In this document: positions 44,475 through 53,064 of the stretch, one piece after another
How positions within the stretch are numbered: the stretch's first letter is position 1
How the letters are laid out: each line of letters begins with the position of its first letter
Assembly: GCF_039532215.1 (NCBI RefSeq)
Contig: NZ_BAAARN010000001.1
Coordinates: forward strand, 2,093,942 to 2,157,941
Length of the DNA: 64,000 bases
Direction of reading: 5' to 3'
From: Pedococcus aerophilus
GTDB lineage: Bacteria > Actinomycetota > Actinomycetes > Actinomycetales > Dermatophilaceae
Notes under the pieces: model-generated
Told to the model about the DNA's origin: nothing
What the model saw: the letters and a program-made list of their open reading frames with translations, nothing else
Database searches by the model: none
Program-made: the position numbers and the translations under genes

Positions 44475-45119
44475 TCAGACGGTGACCTTGCCCTCGGGGG
44501 TGTCGAAGGTGACCGACAGCAGCCCGGGGGTGCCGTGCGGTGCGACGAAGGTGAAGTCGATGACCGAGGACGTCTCGTCGGCCTTCATGTCGAGCCAGTC
44601 GCGGACACGGGCCGGGTCGCCGGCGATCTGCAAGCCGTCGATCGTGACCTGCGTGTTGGCCGCGGTCGAGGGGTGCAGCGCGGGGTCGTCCCACTTGATG
44701 AAGAACGGCAGCTGCGGGTCGGACATGAGGCCCTTGACGCCGAGCTGGCGCCAGCGCAGCTCCACGCCATCGGGGCGGTGCCGGTTGCCGACGACGGCCT
44801 CGCGGCCGATGCGCTGCTCGAACGGCGCGAGGTCGTCGACCGCGACGACCCAGCCCAGCCAGCCACCGCCGGCCTCGGAGCGCGCGCGGACGGCCTGCCC
44901 GAAGGGGGCCTTGTCAGAGGCGGGGTGGTCGAGCACCTCGACGACCTCGACGTACCGGTCATGGGCCAGCGGGAGGATCACGTTGCGAGTGCCGAAGCGG
45001 GGGTGGATGCCCCCGTCGACTGCGTCCACCCCGATGACCTTCGCCAAGCGAGCAGCGGTGGCTTGCAGGCCGTCGTGCTCAGCTGCATACGAAACATGGT
45101 CAACTCGCATACCCGACAT
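44475..45119 (-). CDS. VOC family protein (glyoxalase-like)
   Basis: A 214-residue protein beginning VDHVSYAAEHDGLQATAARLAKVIG, the glyoxalase-like domain also found in actinobacterial VOC proteins. Later blocks are RNVILPLAHDRYVEVVEVLDHPA (metal-site Glu context) and LPFFIKWDDPALHPS. The ligand is unknown. Two starts are possible, ATG 45119 (MSG) or ATG 45110 (MRVDHVSYA). It lies 39 bases downstream of the methyltransferase gene on the same strand. Confidence 0.82.
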   Translation of the reverse strand: MSGMRVDHVSYAAEHDGLQATAARLAKVIGVDAVDGGIHPRFGTRNVILPLAHDRYVEVVEVLDHPASDKAPFGQAVRARSEAGGGWLGWVVAVDDLAPFEQRIGREAVVGNRHRPDGVELRWRQLGVKGLMSDPQLPFFIKWDDPALHPSTAANTQVTIDGLQIAGDPARVRDWLDMKADETSSVIDFTFVAPHGTPGLLSVTFDTPEGKVTV

Positions 45120-45158
45120 CGTGACACACCCCGGAGAGTGCTCTTGACACGGGTGTGG

Positions 45159-45986
45159 TCAGTGGGACAGCGGTGCTTCCAGTGCCCCGCGCTGCCGAAC
45201 CGCCTCGTAGATCACGATTGCCGCCGACGTCGCCACGTTGAGTGAGTTTGCCTTGCCCACCATGGGGATTCGGACCTTGTAGGCCGCGTGGGCGAGGACC
45301 TCGTCCGTGAGTCCGTACTTCTCCGCACCCACCGCGACGGCCACCGGGCCGGTGTAGTCGACGTCGGTGTAGTCGAGGTCCGTGTCGGGGGTCGTGGCCA
45401 CCAGCGCGATGCCCCTGGAGTCGAGCCAGGCCAGGGTCGCGGCGGTCGAGTCGCTGGCCACCCGCACCGAGAAGACGGTGCCCTTGGACGCGCGCACGAG
45501 GTTGGGGTTGCCCCAGTCCGTGACGGGATCGGCGGCGATGACGGCCTCGACCCCGGCGGCGTCGGCGGTCCGGAGCATGGCGCCGAGGTTGCCGGGCTTC
45601 TCGACGCCCTCGCACAGGACCGTCAGGGCCTTCGGGCCCACGTCGAGGTCGGCGCAGCTGCGGACGACGGCGGGCACGACGGCGATGAATCCGTCGGGGC
45701 CCTCGCGGTAGGCCGCCTTCTCGAACGCCGCCCGCGAGACGAGCACCGTGTCCACGCCGGAGCGGCGCACCTCGTCGACCACGCGTGTCTGCGTCGCCGC
45801 GTCGAGCATGAGCTCGGGGCAGTAGTAGAGCGCCTCGGGGAGCACCCCGGCGTCCAGCGCCAGCGTGAGCTCCTCGTACCCCTCGATGAGTGTCTGGCCG
45901 GTCTCCTCACGGGTGCGGCGGCGGCGCAGGGACGCGAGCGCCTTGAGCCTCGGGTTGGACGGCGAGGTGATGTTCAGGTCAGCCAT
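45159..45986 (-). CDS. SpoU/TrmH family RNA 2'-O-methyltransferase
   Basis: A 275-residue SPOUT methyltransferase with the N-terminal substrate-binding domain (NPRLKALASLRRRRTREETGQTLIEGYEE) and all three SpoU motifs: EKPGNLGAMLRTADAAG, AVAVGAEKYGLTDE and IPMVGKANSLNVATSAAIVIYE, which build the trefoil-knot SAM site. It methylates ribose 2'-O in rRNA or tRNA, and the target nucleotide is not predictable here. It lies seven bases downstream of the DUF2332 gene, suggesting co-transcription. Confidence 0.92.
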   Translation of the reverse strand: MADLNITSPSNPRLKALASLRRRRTREETGQTLIEGYEELTLALDAGVLPEALYYCPELMLDAATQTRVVDEVRRSGVDTVLVSRAAFEKAAYREGPDGFIAVVPAVVRSCADLDVGPKALTVLCEGVEKPGNLGAMLRTADAAGVEAVIAADPVTDWGNPNLVRASKGTVFSVRVASDSTAATLAWLDSRGIALVATTPDTDLDYTDVDYTGPVAVAVGAEKYGLTDEVLAHAAYKVRIPMVGKANSLNVATSAAIVIYEAVRQRGALEAPLSH

Positions 45987-45993
45987 GGCGCGC

Positions 45994-46998
45994 TCAGTGT
46001 GTCAGGTCGGGCCCGGGTCGGGTGAGCGCTCGGTAGGACTGCCCGTGCGGCCCGGACCAGCCGACGGGCCTGCCGTCGAGGGCGGTGGCGAACGGCTCCG
46101 GCCCCTCGACCCGGGGCGGCACGACGGCGTCGCCGAGTCCTGTGCCGAGTCCCGCCACAAGTCCAGTGAGGAGGCTCGGGTGCTCGTTGGCGAGCCAGTG
46201 CGCCCCGATCGACCTGACCACCTCGACGAACTCCCGTCGCGTCGCCGCGCCGACGTAGGCCAGGACGGCCGAGTGCAGGACCACGAGTGTCGCCCCTGCC
46301 GGTGCCCTGGCCGCCAGCGCCGGCAGGTCGGTCACCAGGTCGCCGGTGACGAGCAGCGGCGGATCGGCGGCGACGACGTCGGCCGCAGCCCGCAGCCGGC
46401 GACGACGTTCGTCGTGCTCAGGCCAGACGAGGCACTCCAGCCAGCGCCGGTCGTCGCGGTCGGTGAGGTCGAGCGGGTTCAGGTCCAGCCCTGCCCGCCA
46501 GACCACCTCGGGGAGGGTCGTCGGGGGTGCGGCCTCGCCGGACCACGCGCAGGAGAGGACCGGGCCGGGTCCGTCGCCGACCACGCCGCGACCCCAGTCG
46601 TACCGGTAGCGGTCGGGGTAGAGGCACAACCCGGCGCTGGCGCCGACCTCCAGCAGGGCCAGCGGTCGCGGCAGCGTGGCCAGGGCCGGGACCAGCGTCG
46701 CGCACCGGCCCGCCTCGTTCGTCTGGGTGGAGCGGGTCAGCAGCTCGGATCGGACCCGGTCCCAGTGCTCGGGCAGCCAGCGCAGGAAGGCCTCCGGGTC
46801 CCCGACCGGTGCGCCGAGCAGCCGGCCGACCCCGAACAGGAGGTTGGGCTGCCGTTTCGCGGCGGGCACCGACGACAGGGCCTGCTGCGCCCACGGGTCG
46901 GAGGCCACGCCATACGCCAACCGCTCGTAGGTCGGCGACGACCCAGCCGCCTGTCCGCGCGCGAAGGCGAGGTACTCCGGGTCCGGCAGTTCGGACAT
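45994..46998 (-). CDS. DUF2332 family protein
   Basis: A 334-residue cytoplasmic protein matching DUF2332: SSPTYERLAYGVASDP, PNLLFGVGRLL, QTNEAGRCATLVPAL, LALLEVGASAGLCLYPDRYRYDWG and LVVLHSAVLAYV. The EVGASAGL segment resembles a SAM-binding glycine motif, so a methyltransferase-like fold is possible but unproven. It is divergent from the LURP-one gene at 47040 (41 bases between starts) and precedes the SpoU gene. Confidence 0.85.
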   Translation of the reverse strand: MSELPDPEYLAFARGQAAGSSPTYERLAYGVASDPWAQQALSSVPAAKRQPNLLFGVGRLLGAPVGDPEAFLRWLPEHWDRVRSELLTRSTQTNEAGRCATLVPALATLPRPLALLEVGASAGLCLYPDRYRYDWGRGVVGDGPGPVLSCAWSGEAAPPTTLPEVVWRAGLDLNPLDLTDRDDRRWLECLVWPEHDERRRRLRAAADVVAADPPLLVTGDLVTDLPALAARAPAGATLVVLHSAVLAYVGAATRREFVEVVRSIGAHWLANEHPSLLTGLVAGLGTGLGDAVVPPRVEGPEPFATALDGRPVGWSGPHGQSYRALTRPGPDLTH

Positions 46999-47039
46999 CG
47001 CGCCATGATGGCACGCGGTGGTCGGGCAGACTGTCGGCC

Positions 47040-47648
47040 ATGAGCCAGCCTGCCGTGACCGAGCACTACGCCCTGCGACAGAAGATCACCATGATGGTGA
47101 ACCGCTACGAGATCCGGACGGTGGACGCCTCCGGCACCGAGGGTGGCGTCATCGCCGTCGCCCAGCAGAAGCGGATGGCGTTCAAGGAGCAGGTCACCTT
47201 CTACGCCGACGAGGACCGCAAGCAGCCGGTGTTCTCGTTCAAGGCCCGTCAGCGGATGGACCTCGGCGCGACGTATGACGTGTTCGACGCGAGCGGCGCG
47301 CCGATCGGCTGGTTCCGCAAGGACTTCGCCAAGTCGCTGCTGCGCTCGTCGTGGCACCTCGGCACCCCGGACGGACTCGAGGCGTTCGGCACCGAGCGCA
47401 ACAAGAACGTCGCCATCGTGCGCCGGGTCTGGGAGTTCGTGCCGTTCGTCGGCGAGATCCCGCTGCCGTTCCTGTTCCATTTCGACTTCACCGCGCCCGA
47501 CGGCAGCATCGTGCTGTCCTCGCAGCGCAGGCGCTCGCTGCGAGACCGGTACGACATCCACCTGCCCCAGGCGAGCAACGGCTGGCAGCTGGACTGGCGC
47601 GTCGGCCTCGCGATGGCGGTCGCGCTCGACGCGCTGCAGTCCCGCTGA
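47040..47648 (+). CDS. LURP-one/tubby-like scramblase-related protein
   Basis: A 202-residue protein of the LURP-one-related/tubby C-terminal fold: YALRQKITMMVNRYEIRTVD, FKEQVTFYADEDRKQPVFSFKARQRMDLGATYDVFD, IGWFRKDFAKSLLRSSWHL and the C-terminal helix WRVGLAMAVALDAL. The fold is a 12-stranded barrel around a hydrophobic helix, often linked to membrane binding. The bacterial role is unknown. ATG at 47040. Confidence 0.82.
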   Translation: MSQPAVTEHYALRQKITMMVNRYEIRTVDASGTEGGVIAVAQQKRMAFKEQVTFYADEDRKQPVFSFKARQRMDLGATYDVFDASGAPIGWFRKDFAKSLLRSSWHLGTPDGLEAFGTERNKNVAIVRRVWEFVPFVGEIPLPFLFHFDFTAPDGSIVLSSQRRRSLRDRYDIHLPQASNGWQLDWRVGLAMAVALDALQSR

Positions 47649-47657
47649 GCGTGCGGC

Positions 47658-47690
47658 GGCCGCTGGTCCCGCCCCCCGGGACCAGCGGCC
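47658..47690. terminator. Bidirectional terminator, perfect 13-bp stem
   Basis: GGCCGCTGGTCCC (47658-47670) pairs exactly with 47678-47690 around GCCCCCC, in the convergent gap between 47648 and 47704. Confidence 0.8.
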
Positions 47691-47703
47691 ACAGTCGTTC
47701 GGC

Positions 47704-48978
47704 TCACTCCTCGAGGCGCCAGGCCTCCTTGAGGCTGAGCTTGCCGCCGGTCTGCATCAGCGCCCGGCGGTAGATCCGCTCCCCGGCCAGCACCAGCACC
47801 GCCGCGAACCCGACAAGCAGCACCATCGCCACCAGCGGCTCCCACCACGCGACACCGCCGTCGAGCATGCGGATCGGCATGAGCAGTGCGGAGACCGGTG
47901 GGAAGAACGACGCCACGGTGCGCACCGTCCCGTCGAGGAACAGGCCGCCGAAGAACATCAGCATGACGAGCATCGTCACCGGCGTCTGGGTGGACTGCAG
48001 GTCCTCGGTGCGCGAGGCGAGGGCGCCGGCGACGGCCCACAGGCACGAGAGCGCCACGAACCCGGCGAGGAAGAACGCCAGGAACCAGCCGACCGTCCCC
48101 GACACCCCGGCGATGAGGCCGCTGTAGTCGGTGAACGCGAGGCCGACGAGGGCCACCCCGACGTAGATCGCCATCTGCCCGACGGCCAGCACCGTGTTTC
48201 CCGCGATCTTGCCGGCGAGCAGCTGCCGCAACGGGATCGCCCCGGCGATGATCTCGACGATCCGCGACTGCTTCTCCTCGACGACGCTGCTGGCCAGAGC
48301 GATGCCGAAGGTCAGCGCGGCGATGTAGAAGAGGAAGGCGAAGGCGAAGCCCATCAGGTCGCTCAGCTGCGACTTCTTCGCGTCGCCGACCAGCTGCGTG
48401 GTGGCGACCTGGCTGCCCTGCTCGAGGGCGGTCAGCGTCGTGCCGGCGGCATCGGCGTTGCGGTCGATCGTGTCGGCCCGCACCACCTGCTGGACGACGG
48501 TGAGCAAGGAGGAGTCGGCGCTCTCCCTGGTGGTCAGCTCCCAGCCGGACGCCGTCTGGCGCAGCCACGCGTCGGCGTCCTCGTCCTCGACTGCGGACTT
48601 CGCCGCCGTGTCCGAGGACGAGCGGACGAGCTCCACCTTGACCGAGTCGTCGAGGACGGGTGCCTGGTCGGCGAGCTTCTCGACCATGGTCACCGCGGCC
48701 GGGGAGGAGGCGGCGATCTTCGAGGTGCTGGTGTGCCCGCTCAGGACGACCTGGAGCGCGAGCGCTCCGACGATCAGGGCCAGGGTCACTGCGGTCCCGA
48801 TGAGGAACGACTTGTCGGTGAGCTTGACCATCACCTCGCGGCGGGCGACGAGCGTCCAGGCACTCCCCCCGGCGGCGCGCACGGGAGCCTCGTGCCGGTC
48901 GCCGAGCCCGCGCTGCGACGGGTCGCGGTCGTGGGCAAGGTCTGTGTCCTGGTGCGGGACGGGGGTCCGGGTGCTCAT
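47704..48978 (-). CDS. ABC-2 type permease (NatB-like)
   Basis: A 424-residue permease with one N-terminal helix (SFLIGTAVTLALIVGALALQVV), a large extracytoplasmic domain (about 80-195) and a C-terminal bundle of five to six helices, the NatB/YhaP arrangement. The coupling segment is ASSVVEEKQSRIVEIIAGAIPLRQLLAGKI. It works with the ATPase encoded immediately upstream, whose TGA overlaps its ATG (ATGA). Relatives export sodium, drugs or antimicrobial compounds. The adjacent two-component system may control it. Confidence 0.88.
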   Translation of the reverse strand: MSTRTPVPHQDTDLAHDRDPSQRGLGDRHEAPVRAAGGSAWTLVARREVMVKLTDKSFLIGTAVTLALIVGALALQVVLSGHTSTSKIAASSPAAVTMVEKLADQAPVLDDSVKVELVRSSSDTAAKSAVEDEDADAWLRQTASGWELTTRESADSSLLTVVQQVVRADTIDRNADAAGTTLTALEQGSQVATTQLVGDAKKSQLSDLMGFAFAFLFYIAALTFGIALASSVVEEKQSRIVEIIAGAIPLRQLLAGKIAGNTVLAVGQMAIYVGVALVGLAFTDYSGLIAGVSGTVGWFLAFFLAGFVALSCLWAVAGALASRTEDLQSTQTPVTMLVMLMFFGGLFLDGTVRTVASFFPPVSALLMPIRMLDGGVAWWEPLVAMVLLVGFAAVLVLAGERIYRRALMQTGGKLSLKEAWRLEE

Positions 48979-49877
48979 GCCGTCACCTCCTGGTAGATCT
49001 CGCTGAGTCTCGGGACGACGCGCCGGAACTCGTGGACCGGTCCGCGGGCCGCCGCCTCGCCGAGCACGTGCTGCTCGGCGCCGGGCTCGAGCACCTCGAT
49101 CAGGGCCGTGCCGCCGTCGACGTCGGCGACGTGCACCCCGCGCTGGTCGCGGGTCCACCCGGCGTCGCCACCGAGGACGAGCCGGTAGCGGACCGGGCCG
49201 CCGGAGCGCAGCTCGTCGGCCGAGCCCTGGGCCACGACCTTGCCCCGCGCCATGACGACGAGCCGGTCGCAGAGGCGGTCGACGAGGTCGAGCTGGTGGG
49301 AGGAGAAGAGCACCGGCGTCCCCCGTCGGGTGTGCTCGCGCAGCAGGTCGGCCATCGAGTCGACCGCGGCCGGGTCGAGACCGGAGAACGGCTCGTCGAG
49401 AACGAGGGCGATCGGCGTCGGCACGAGCGCGGCGATGATCTGCACGCGCTGCTGGTTGCCGAGCGAGAGCTTCTCGACCGGGTCGCCCTGGCGGTCGCCG
49501 AGCCCGAACCGTTCGAGGTGCTCGACCACGGCGGCACGGGCGGCCGGCCCGCTCATCCCCCGCAGCTGGGCGAGGTAGACGAGCTGGTCGGCGATCGGCT
49601 GCTTCGGGTAGAGCCCGCGCTCCTCCGGCATGTAGCCGAACTGTCGCCGGTCGGCCGCGGTGATCGCCCGCCCCTGCCAGCGCACCTCGCCCTCGTGGAT
49701 GCCGAGGACCCCCATCACCATCCGCATGGTCGTGGTCTTCCCTGCGCCGTTGCCACCGACGAAACCCGTCATCGCGCCGCCCGGCACCGGGAAACCCACC
49801 CCGTCGACCGCGGTGTTCTCCCCGAACCGTCGCGTCAGTCCCCGTGTCTCGAGCATCGTGTCCCCTGGTGCTGTCAT
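48975..49877 (-). CDS. ABC transporter ATP-binding protein (NatA-like)
   Basis: A 300-residue ATPase: Walker A GGNGAGKTT, Q-loop FGYMPEERGLYPKQ, signature LSLGNQQRVQI (LSLGN in place of LSGGQ, typical of the NatA/YhaQ branch), Walker B ALVLDEPFSGLD and switch His in SSHQLD. The C-terminal 90 residues are the DUF4162-type extension. An internal ATG (MLETRGL, 49856) is an alternative start. It pairs with the NatB-like permease. Confidence 0.9.
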   Translation of the reverse strand: MTAPGDTMLETRGLTRRFGENTAVDGVGFPVPGGAMTGFVGGNGAGKTTTMRMVMGVLGIHEGEVRWQGRAITAADRRQFGYMPEERGLYPKQPIADQLVYLAQLRGMSGPAARAAVVEHLERFGLGDRQGDPVEKLSLGNQQRVQIIAALVPTPIALVLDEPFSGLDPAAVDSMADLLREHTRRGTPVLFSSHQLDLVDRLCDRLVVMARGKVVAQGSADELRSGGPVRYRLVLGGDAGWTRDQRGVHVADVDGGTALIEVLEPGAEQHVLGEAAARGPVHEFRRVVPRLSEIYQEVTA

Positions 49878-49996
49878 GCCTCCACGCTAGGCAGGACCGG
49901 CCCGCCGGACCTCCCTCTGAGGGAGGAAAATGCGCGGGGTATGCCGCGGGCCCGCCACCGCGCGCCGCCCACCGGCCGCGGGGCGACGACCTCGGG

Positions 49997-50686
49997 TCAC
50001 TCCCCCTGGGGGATGAGACCGGCCCGATGTGCCCAGACGACGGCCTGGACCCGGTCACGCAGGTGCAGCTTGGCCAGGCAGTTCGACACGTGCGTCTTCA
50101 CGGTGGCCTCGCCGACGAACAACCTCGTCGCGATCTCGGCGTTGCTCAGTCCCTCACCGACGAGGACGACGACCTCCCGCTCCCGCTCGGTGAGCAGCGC
50201 GTACCCGGGGTCGAGTAGAGGGGCAGCCGGCTCTGACGGTGCGACGGGGGCCGGCGTGGAGGCAGCGGTCATCCGCTCGATGACGCGCCGGGTGACCTCA
50301 GGGGCGAGCAGCGCGTGGCCACCCGCTGCGGCGCGGACGGCCTCGACGAGGGTGTCGGCGTCGGAGTTCTTGAGCAGGAAGCCGCTCGCACCTGCCTCGA
50401 GGGCGTCGAAGAGGTAGTCGTCGCGGTCGAACGTCGTGAGGATGATGACCCGCCCGAGGTCCTCGGCGACGACCTGGCGGGTCGCCTCGATCCCGTCGGT
50501 GCCGGGCATCTGCACGTCCATGAGCACGACATCCGGACGCAGCGCACGAGCCTGCGCGACCGCCTCCGCGCCGTCGGCCGCCTCACCGACGACCTCGAGG
50601 TCGTCCTCGACGGACAAGATCATGGCGAAGCCCGACCGGACGAGCTGGTGGTCGTCGACGATGAGCACGCGCAACCGATCGCTCAC
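49997..50686 (-). CDS. NarL/LuxR family response regulator
   Basis: A 229-residue response regulator. The receiver domain (about 1-120) contains the acidic pair in VLIVDDHQLV, the phosphoacceptor Asp in VVLMDVQMPGTDG and the Lys in GFLLKNSD. A linker with an APVAPSEPAAP stretch leads to the LuxR HTH (LTEREREVVVLVGEGLSNAEIATRLFVGEATVKTHVSNCLAKL). Its GTG overlaps the kinase TGA (GTGA), so the two are translated together. It probably regulates the ABC exporter encoded 119 bases downstream on the same strand. Confidence 0.93.
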   Translation of the reverse strand: MSDRLRVLIVDDHQLVRSGFAMILSVEDDLEVVGEAADGAEAVAQARALRPDVVLMDVQMPGTDGIEATRQVVAEDLGRVIILTTFDRDDYLFDALEAGASGFLLKNSDADTLVEAVRAAAGGHALLAPEVTRRVIERMTAASTPAPVAPSEPAAPLLDPGYALLTEREREVVVLVGEGLSNAEIATRLFVGEATVKTHVSNCLAKLHLRDRVQAVVWAHRAGLIPQGE

Positions 50687-52125
50687 CGCCGGGCACCTGC
50701 CTCTGCGTCGCTGGCCCGCTCGGCCGCGACGCCATCCACGTCGAGGCCCGGGTCGGCGACCACGAGGTCCTGCAGCGGGAAGCGCACCCGCACGCGGAAG
50801 CCCCCACCGATGCGTGGGCCGATGTCCACCTGCGCCCGGCGGGACGCAGCGCGTTCGCGGACGCCGAGCAGTCCCAGGCCGGACCCCGACGAGCCCGGTA
50901 CGGGACGTCCGTCGTCGGTGACCTCGACCTCGACGAACGGCGACCCGACCGTGCGCTCGACCCGCAGCACGACCGAGGCGTTGGTGGCGGTGGAGTGCCG
51001 GCGCACGTTGGTCAGCGCCTCCTGGGCGATGCGGAAGACCGAGAGGCCGAGCGCGGCGGGGAGGTCTGCCGCGGCACCGGCGGGCGACTCGACGAGCTGG
51101 TACGTCACGCGCAGCCCCGGGGTCTCGACCTCGTCGACCAGGCCGGCGAGGTCGGCGAGCCCGGGCTCCGGAGCACGGTGGGTCGGGTCGCCCGGCCCTG
51201 TCGCGTCTGCCTCGGTGGGCTCGCGCAGCGCCCCGACCAGCGAGCGCATCTGGTGCACGGCCTCGCGCGACGACCCCTCGACGGAAGCCAGCGCGCGGCC
51301 CGCGGCGTCGGGGTCGCGGGTGAGCAGGCGCCGCGCGCCCGCTGCCTGGATCCCGATCACGGACACGTGGTGGGCCACGACGTCGTGCAGCTCACGCGCG
51401 ATACGCAACCGCTCGCCCAGCACCGCGCGCTGCTGGCGGTCGGCGCTCTGATGGGCGATGGTGCGGGCCTGGTCGGCGAGCCGCGCCCGTTGCCGCGCCC
51501 CACGCCAGGCCACCTGTCCGCCGATGATGGCGCCACCGAAGTAGAGGGCGTTGACGATCCCGGTGATGACGACGCTCGCGGCGACCGGGCTGATCAGGCC
51601 GGGGCGGCGCGAGGCGTCCTCGCCGAGGCTGTCGCGGATGCTGTCGATGCCGCTGCCGATGGCGAACGTCCAGGCCAGCCACACGAACATGAACAGCACG
51701 ACGCCGCCCATCACGACGAGCATGTCGCGACGGCTGCGGGCCCACGCGACCCCGCTGAAGATGGCGACGAAGTAGACGATCTGCAGGGCCAGCCCGCCCA
51801 TGACCGGCGCCATCGTCACGCCGACCACGAACATGTGCAGCGCCGCGAGGGCTGCGACGGACAACGGCCAGCGGCGGCGGCCGACGAGCAGGAGCGTGCC
51901 GAGCGCGACGGCGAGGTACTGCACCCAGACCGGGGCGCTGACGCTGTCGAGCGCCCCGAAGCTGCGCGACATCTCCAGCGTCACGGCCGACAGCGCGAAC
52001 GTCCCGCCCCCGACGACGAGGTCCCAGCGCGACACCTCGGCGCTGCGGAACCACGGGTCGTCGACCGCGAAGAACGCGGCCAACCGCGATCGCACGGTGG
52101 CGGGGGCAGCGGTCTGCACGGTCAC
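50683..52125 (-). CDS. Sensor histidine kinase (HisKA_3/NarX class)
   Basis: A 480-residue membrane kinase. About six N-terminal helices (35-215) form an intramembrane sensor without a large extracellular domain, followed by a coiled segment and the HisKA_3 block RIARELHDVVAHHVSVIGIQA with the phosphorylated His. The ATPase domain includes IAQEALTNVRRHS (N box) and the G-box GSGLGLLGVRERA. It should phosphorylate the NarL-type regulator encoded next. Kinases with such short loops often sense membrane stress, which would fit the exporter nearby. Confidence 0.92.
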   Translation of the reverse strand: MTVQTAAPATVRSRLAAFFAVDDPWFRSAEVSRWDLVVGGGTFALSAVTLEMSRSFGALDSVSAPVWVQYLAVALGTLLLVGRRRWPLSVAALAALHMFVVGVTMAPVMGGLALQIVYFVAIFSGVAWARSRRDMLVVMGGVVLFMFVWLAWTFAIGSGIDSIRDSLGEDASRRPGLISPVAASVVITGIVNALYFGGAIIGGQVAWRGARQRARLADQARTIAHQSADRQQRAVLGERLRIARELHDVVAHHVSVIGIQAAGARRLLTRDPDAAGRALASVEGSSREAVHQMRSLVGALREPTEADATGPGDPTHRAPEPGLADLAGLVDEVETPGLRVTYQLVESPAGAAADLPAALGLSVFRIAQEALTNVRRHSTATNASVVLRVERTVGSPFVEVEVTDDGRPVPGSSGSGLGLLGVRERAASRRAQVDIGPRIGGGFRVRVRFPLQDLVVADPGLDVDGVAAERASDAEAGARR

Positions 52126-52176
52126 CGGTCCACCCTAGGTCGGAGGCCGCGCGCCGGTCCTCCCCCTCGAGTCGGA

Positions 52177-52210
52177 GGTCCCGTAGGGAGCCCGCTCCCC
52201 CGGTGGGACC
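52177..52210. terminator. Weak nested hairpin between HAD and kinase genes
   Basis: GGTCCC (52177-52182) pairs with GGGACC (52205-52210), enclosing GGGAG/CTCCC. It lies 50 bases past the HAD gene stop on the minus strand, leaving 52126-52176 for the kinase promoter. Confidence 0.4.
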
Positions 52211-52259
52211 GGGCCCCTTCGCGGAGCGCGCGTTGGCGGTGGGCGCGTTCGCGGTGGGA

Positions 52260-53054
52260 TCAGAGCAGGGAGCGCAGGATCGGCACGAGGCCGTCCTCGT
52301 CGACGTGGCCGGTGACCTCGTTGGCCGCGGCCTTGACCTCGTCGGGGGCGTTGCCCATCGCGACGCCGCGTGCCGCCCACTGGAGCATCTCCAGGTCGTT
52401 GCGCTGGTCACCGACGGCGACCGTGAACTGCGGATCGATCCCGAGCTGGCGGCGCAGGATCTCCAGCGCGGACCCCTTGGAGACACCCTCGGGGTTGAGG
52501 TCGAGCCACGCGCTGAAGCCGACCGCGTAGTTGACGCCGTGCAGGCCGATCCGCTCGGTGAGGGCCATGAAGTCCTCGGCGGTGCCGGTCGGCGACCGGA
52601 AGGTCACGCGCGTCACGGGCTCGGCGACGAGCTCCTCCCACGGCACCACGGTGAGCTCGCCCTGGAGCTCGCCGTCGGGGAACGGCGCACTCAGCTTGAA
52701 CCCGACGCCGAGGTCCTCGACCGCGATCACGGCATCGGGCCACTCGTGACGCAGCAGGTTCAGCGCCGGCGCCGGGTCGAACGTGACCGCCTCGATGATC
52801 TGGAATCCCTTGTCGTGCGAGGGATCCAGCTCGAGCGTCACCGCGCCGTTGGAGCACACGGCATGCCCGGTCAGGATGCCCAGCTCCTCGAGGATGTACG
52901 TCGTCGCGGGGATGGAGCGGCCCGTCGAGATGATCACGTGGTGCCCGGCGGCGACCACCGCGTGCACGGCGTCGCGCACCTCGGGGGACAGCACTCCGGC
53001 GTGGTTGATCGTCGTGCCGTCGACGTCGAGGGCGACGAGGTGGGGGTGGACCAT
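52260..53054 (-). CDS. HAD-IIB (Cof-type) phosphatase
   Basis: A 264-residue Cof-like hydrolase. The nucleophile motif is VALDVDGTTI (first Asp catalytic), motif II is IISTGRS and motif IV is TVAVGDQRNDLEMLQWA with GVAMGNAPDEVKAAA. The C2B cap domain is intermediate. Such enzymes dephosphorylate sugar phosphates or cofactors with broad specificity. ATG 53054 (MVHPHLVALDVDG) is used rather than the longer ORF. The neighbouring FMN enzyme gene ends 10 bases upstream on the same strand, so the two may be co-transcribed. Confidence 0.9.
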   Translation of the reverse strand: MVHPHLVALDVDGTTINHAGVLSPEVRDAVHAVVAAGHHVIISTGRSIPATTYILEELGILTGHAVCSNGAVTLELDPSHDKGFQIIEAVTFDPAPALNLLRHEWPDAVIAVEDLGVGFKLSAPFPDGELQGELTVVPWEELVAEPVTRVTFRSPTGTAEDFMALTERIGLHGVNYAVGFSAWLDLNPEGVSKGSALEILRRQLGIDPQFTVAVGDQRNDLEMLQWAARGVAMGNAPDEVKAAANEVTGHVDEDGLVPILRSLL

Positions 53055-53064
53055 GGGTCCGAGC

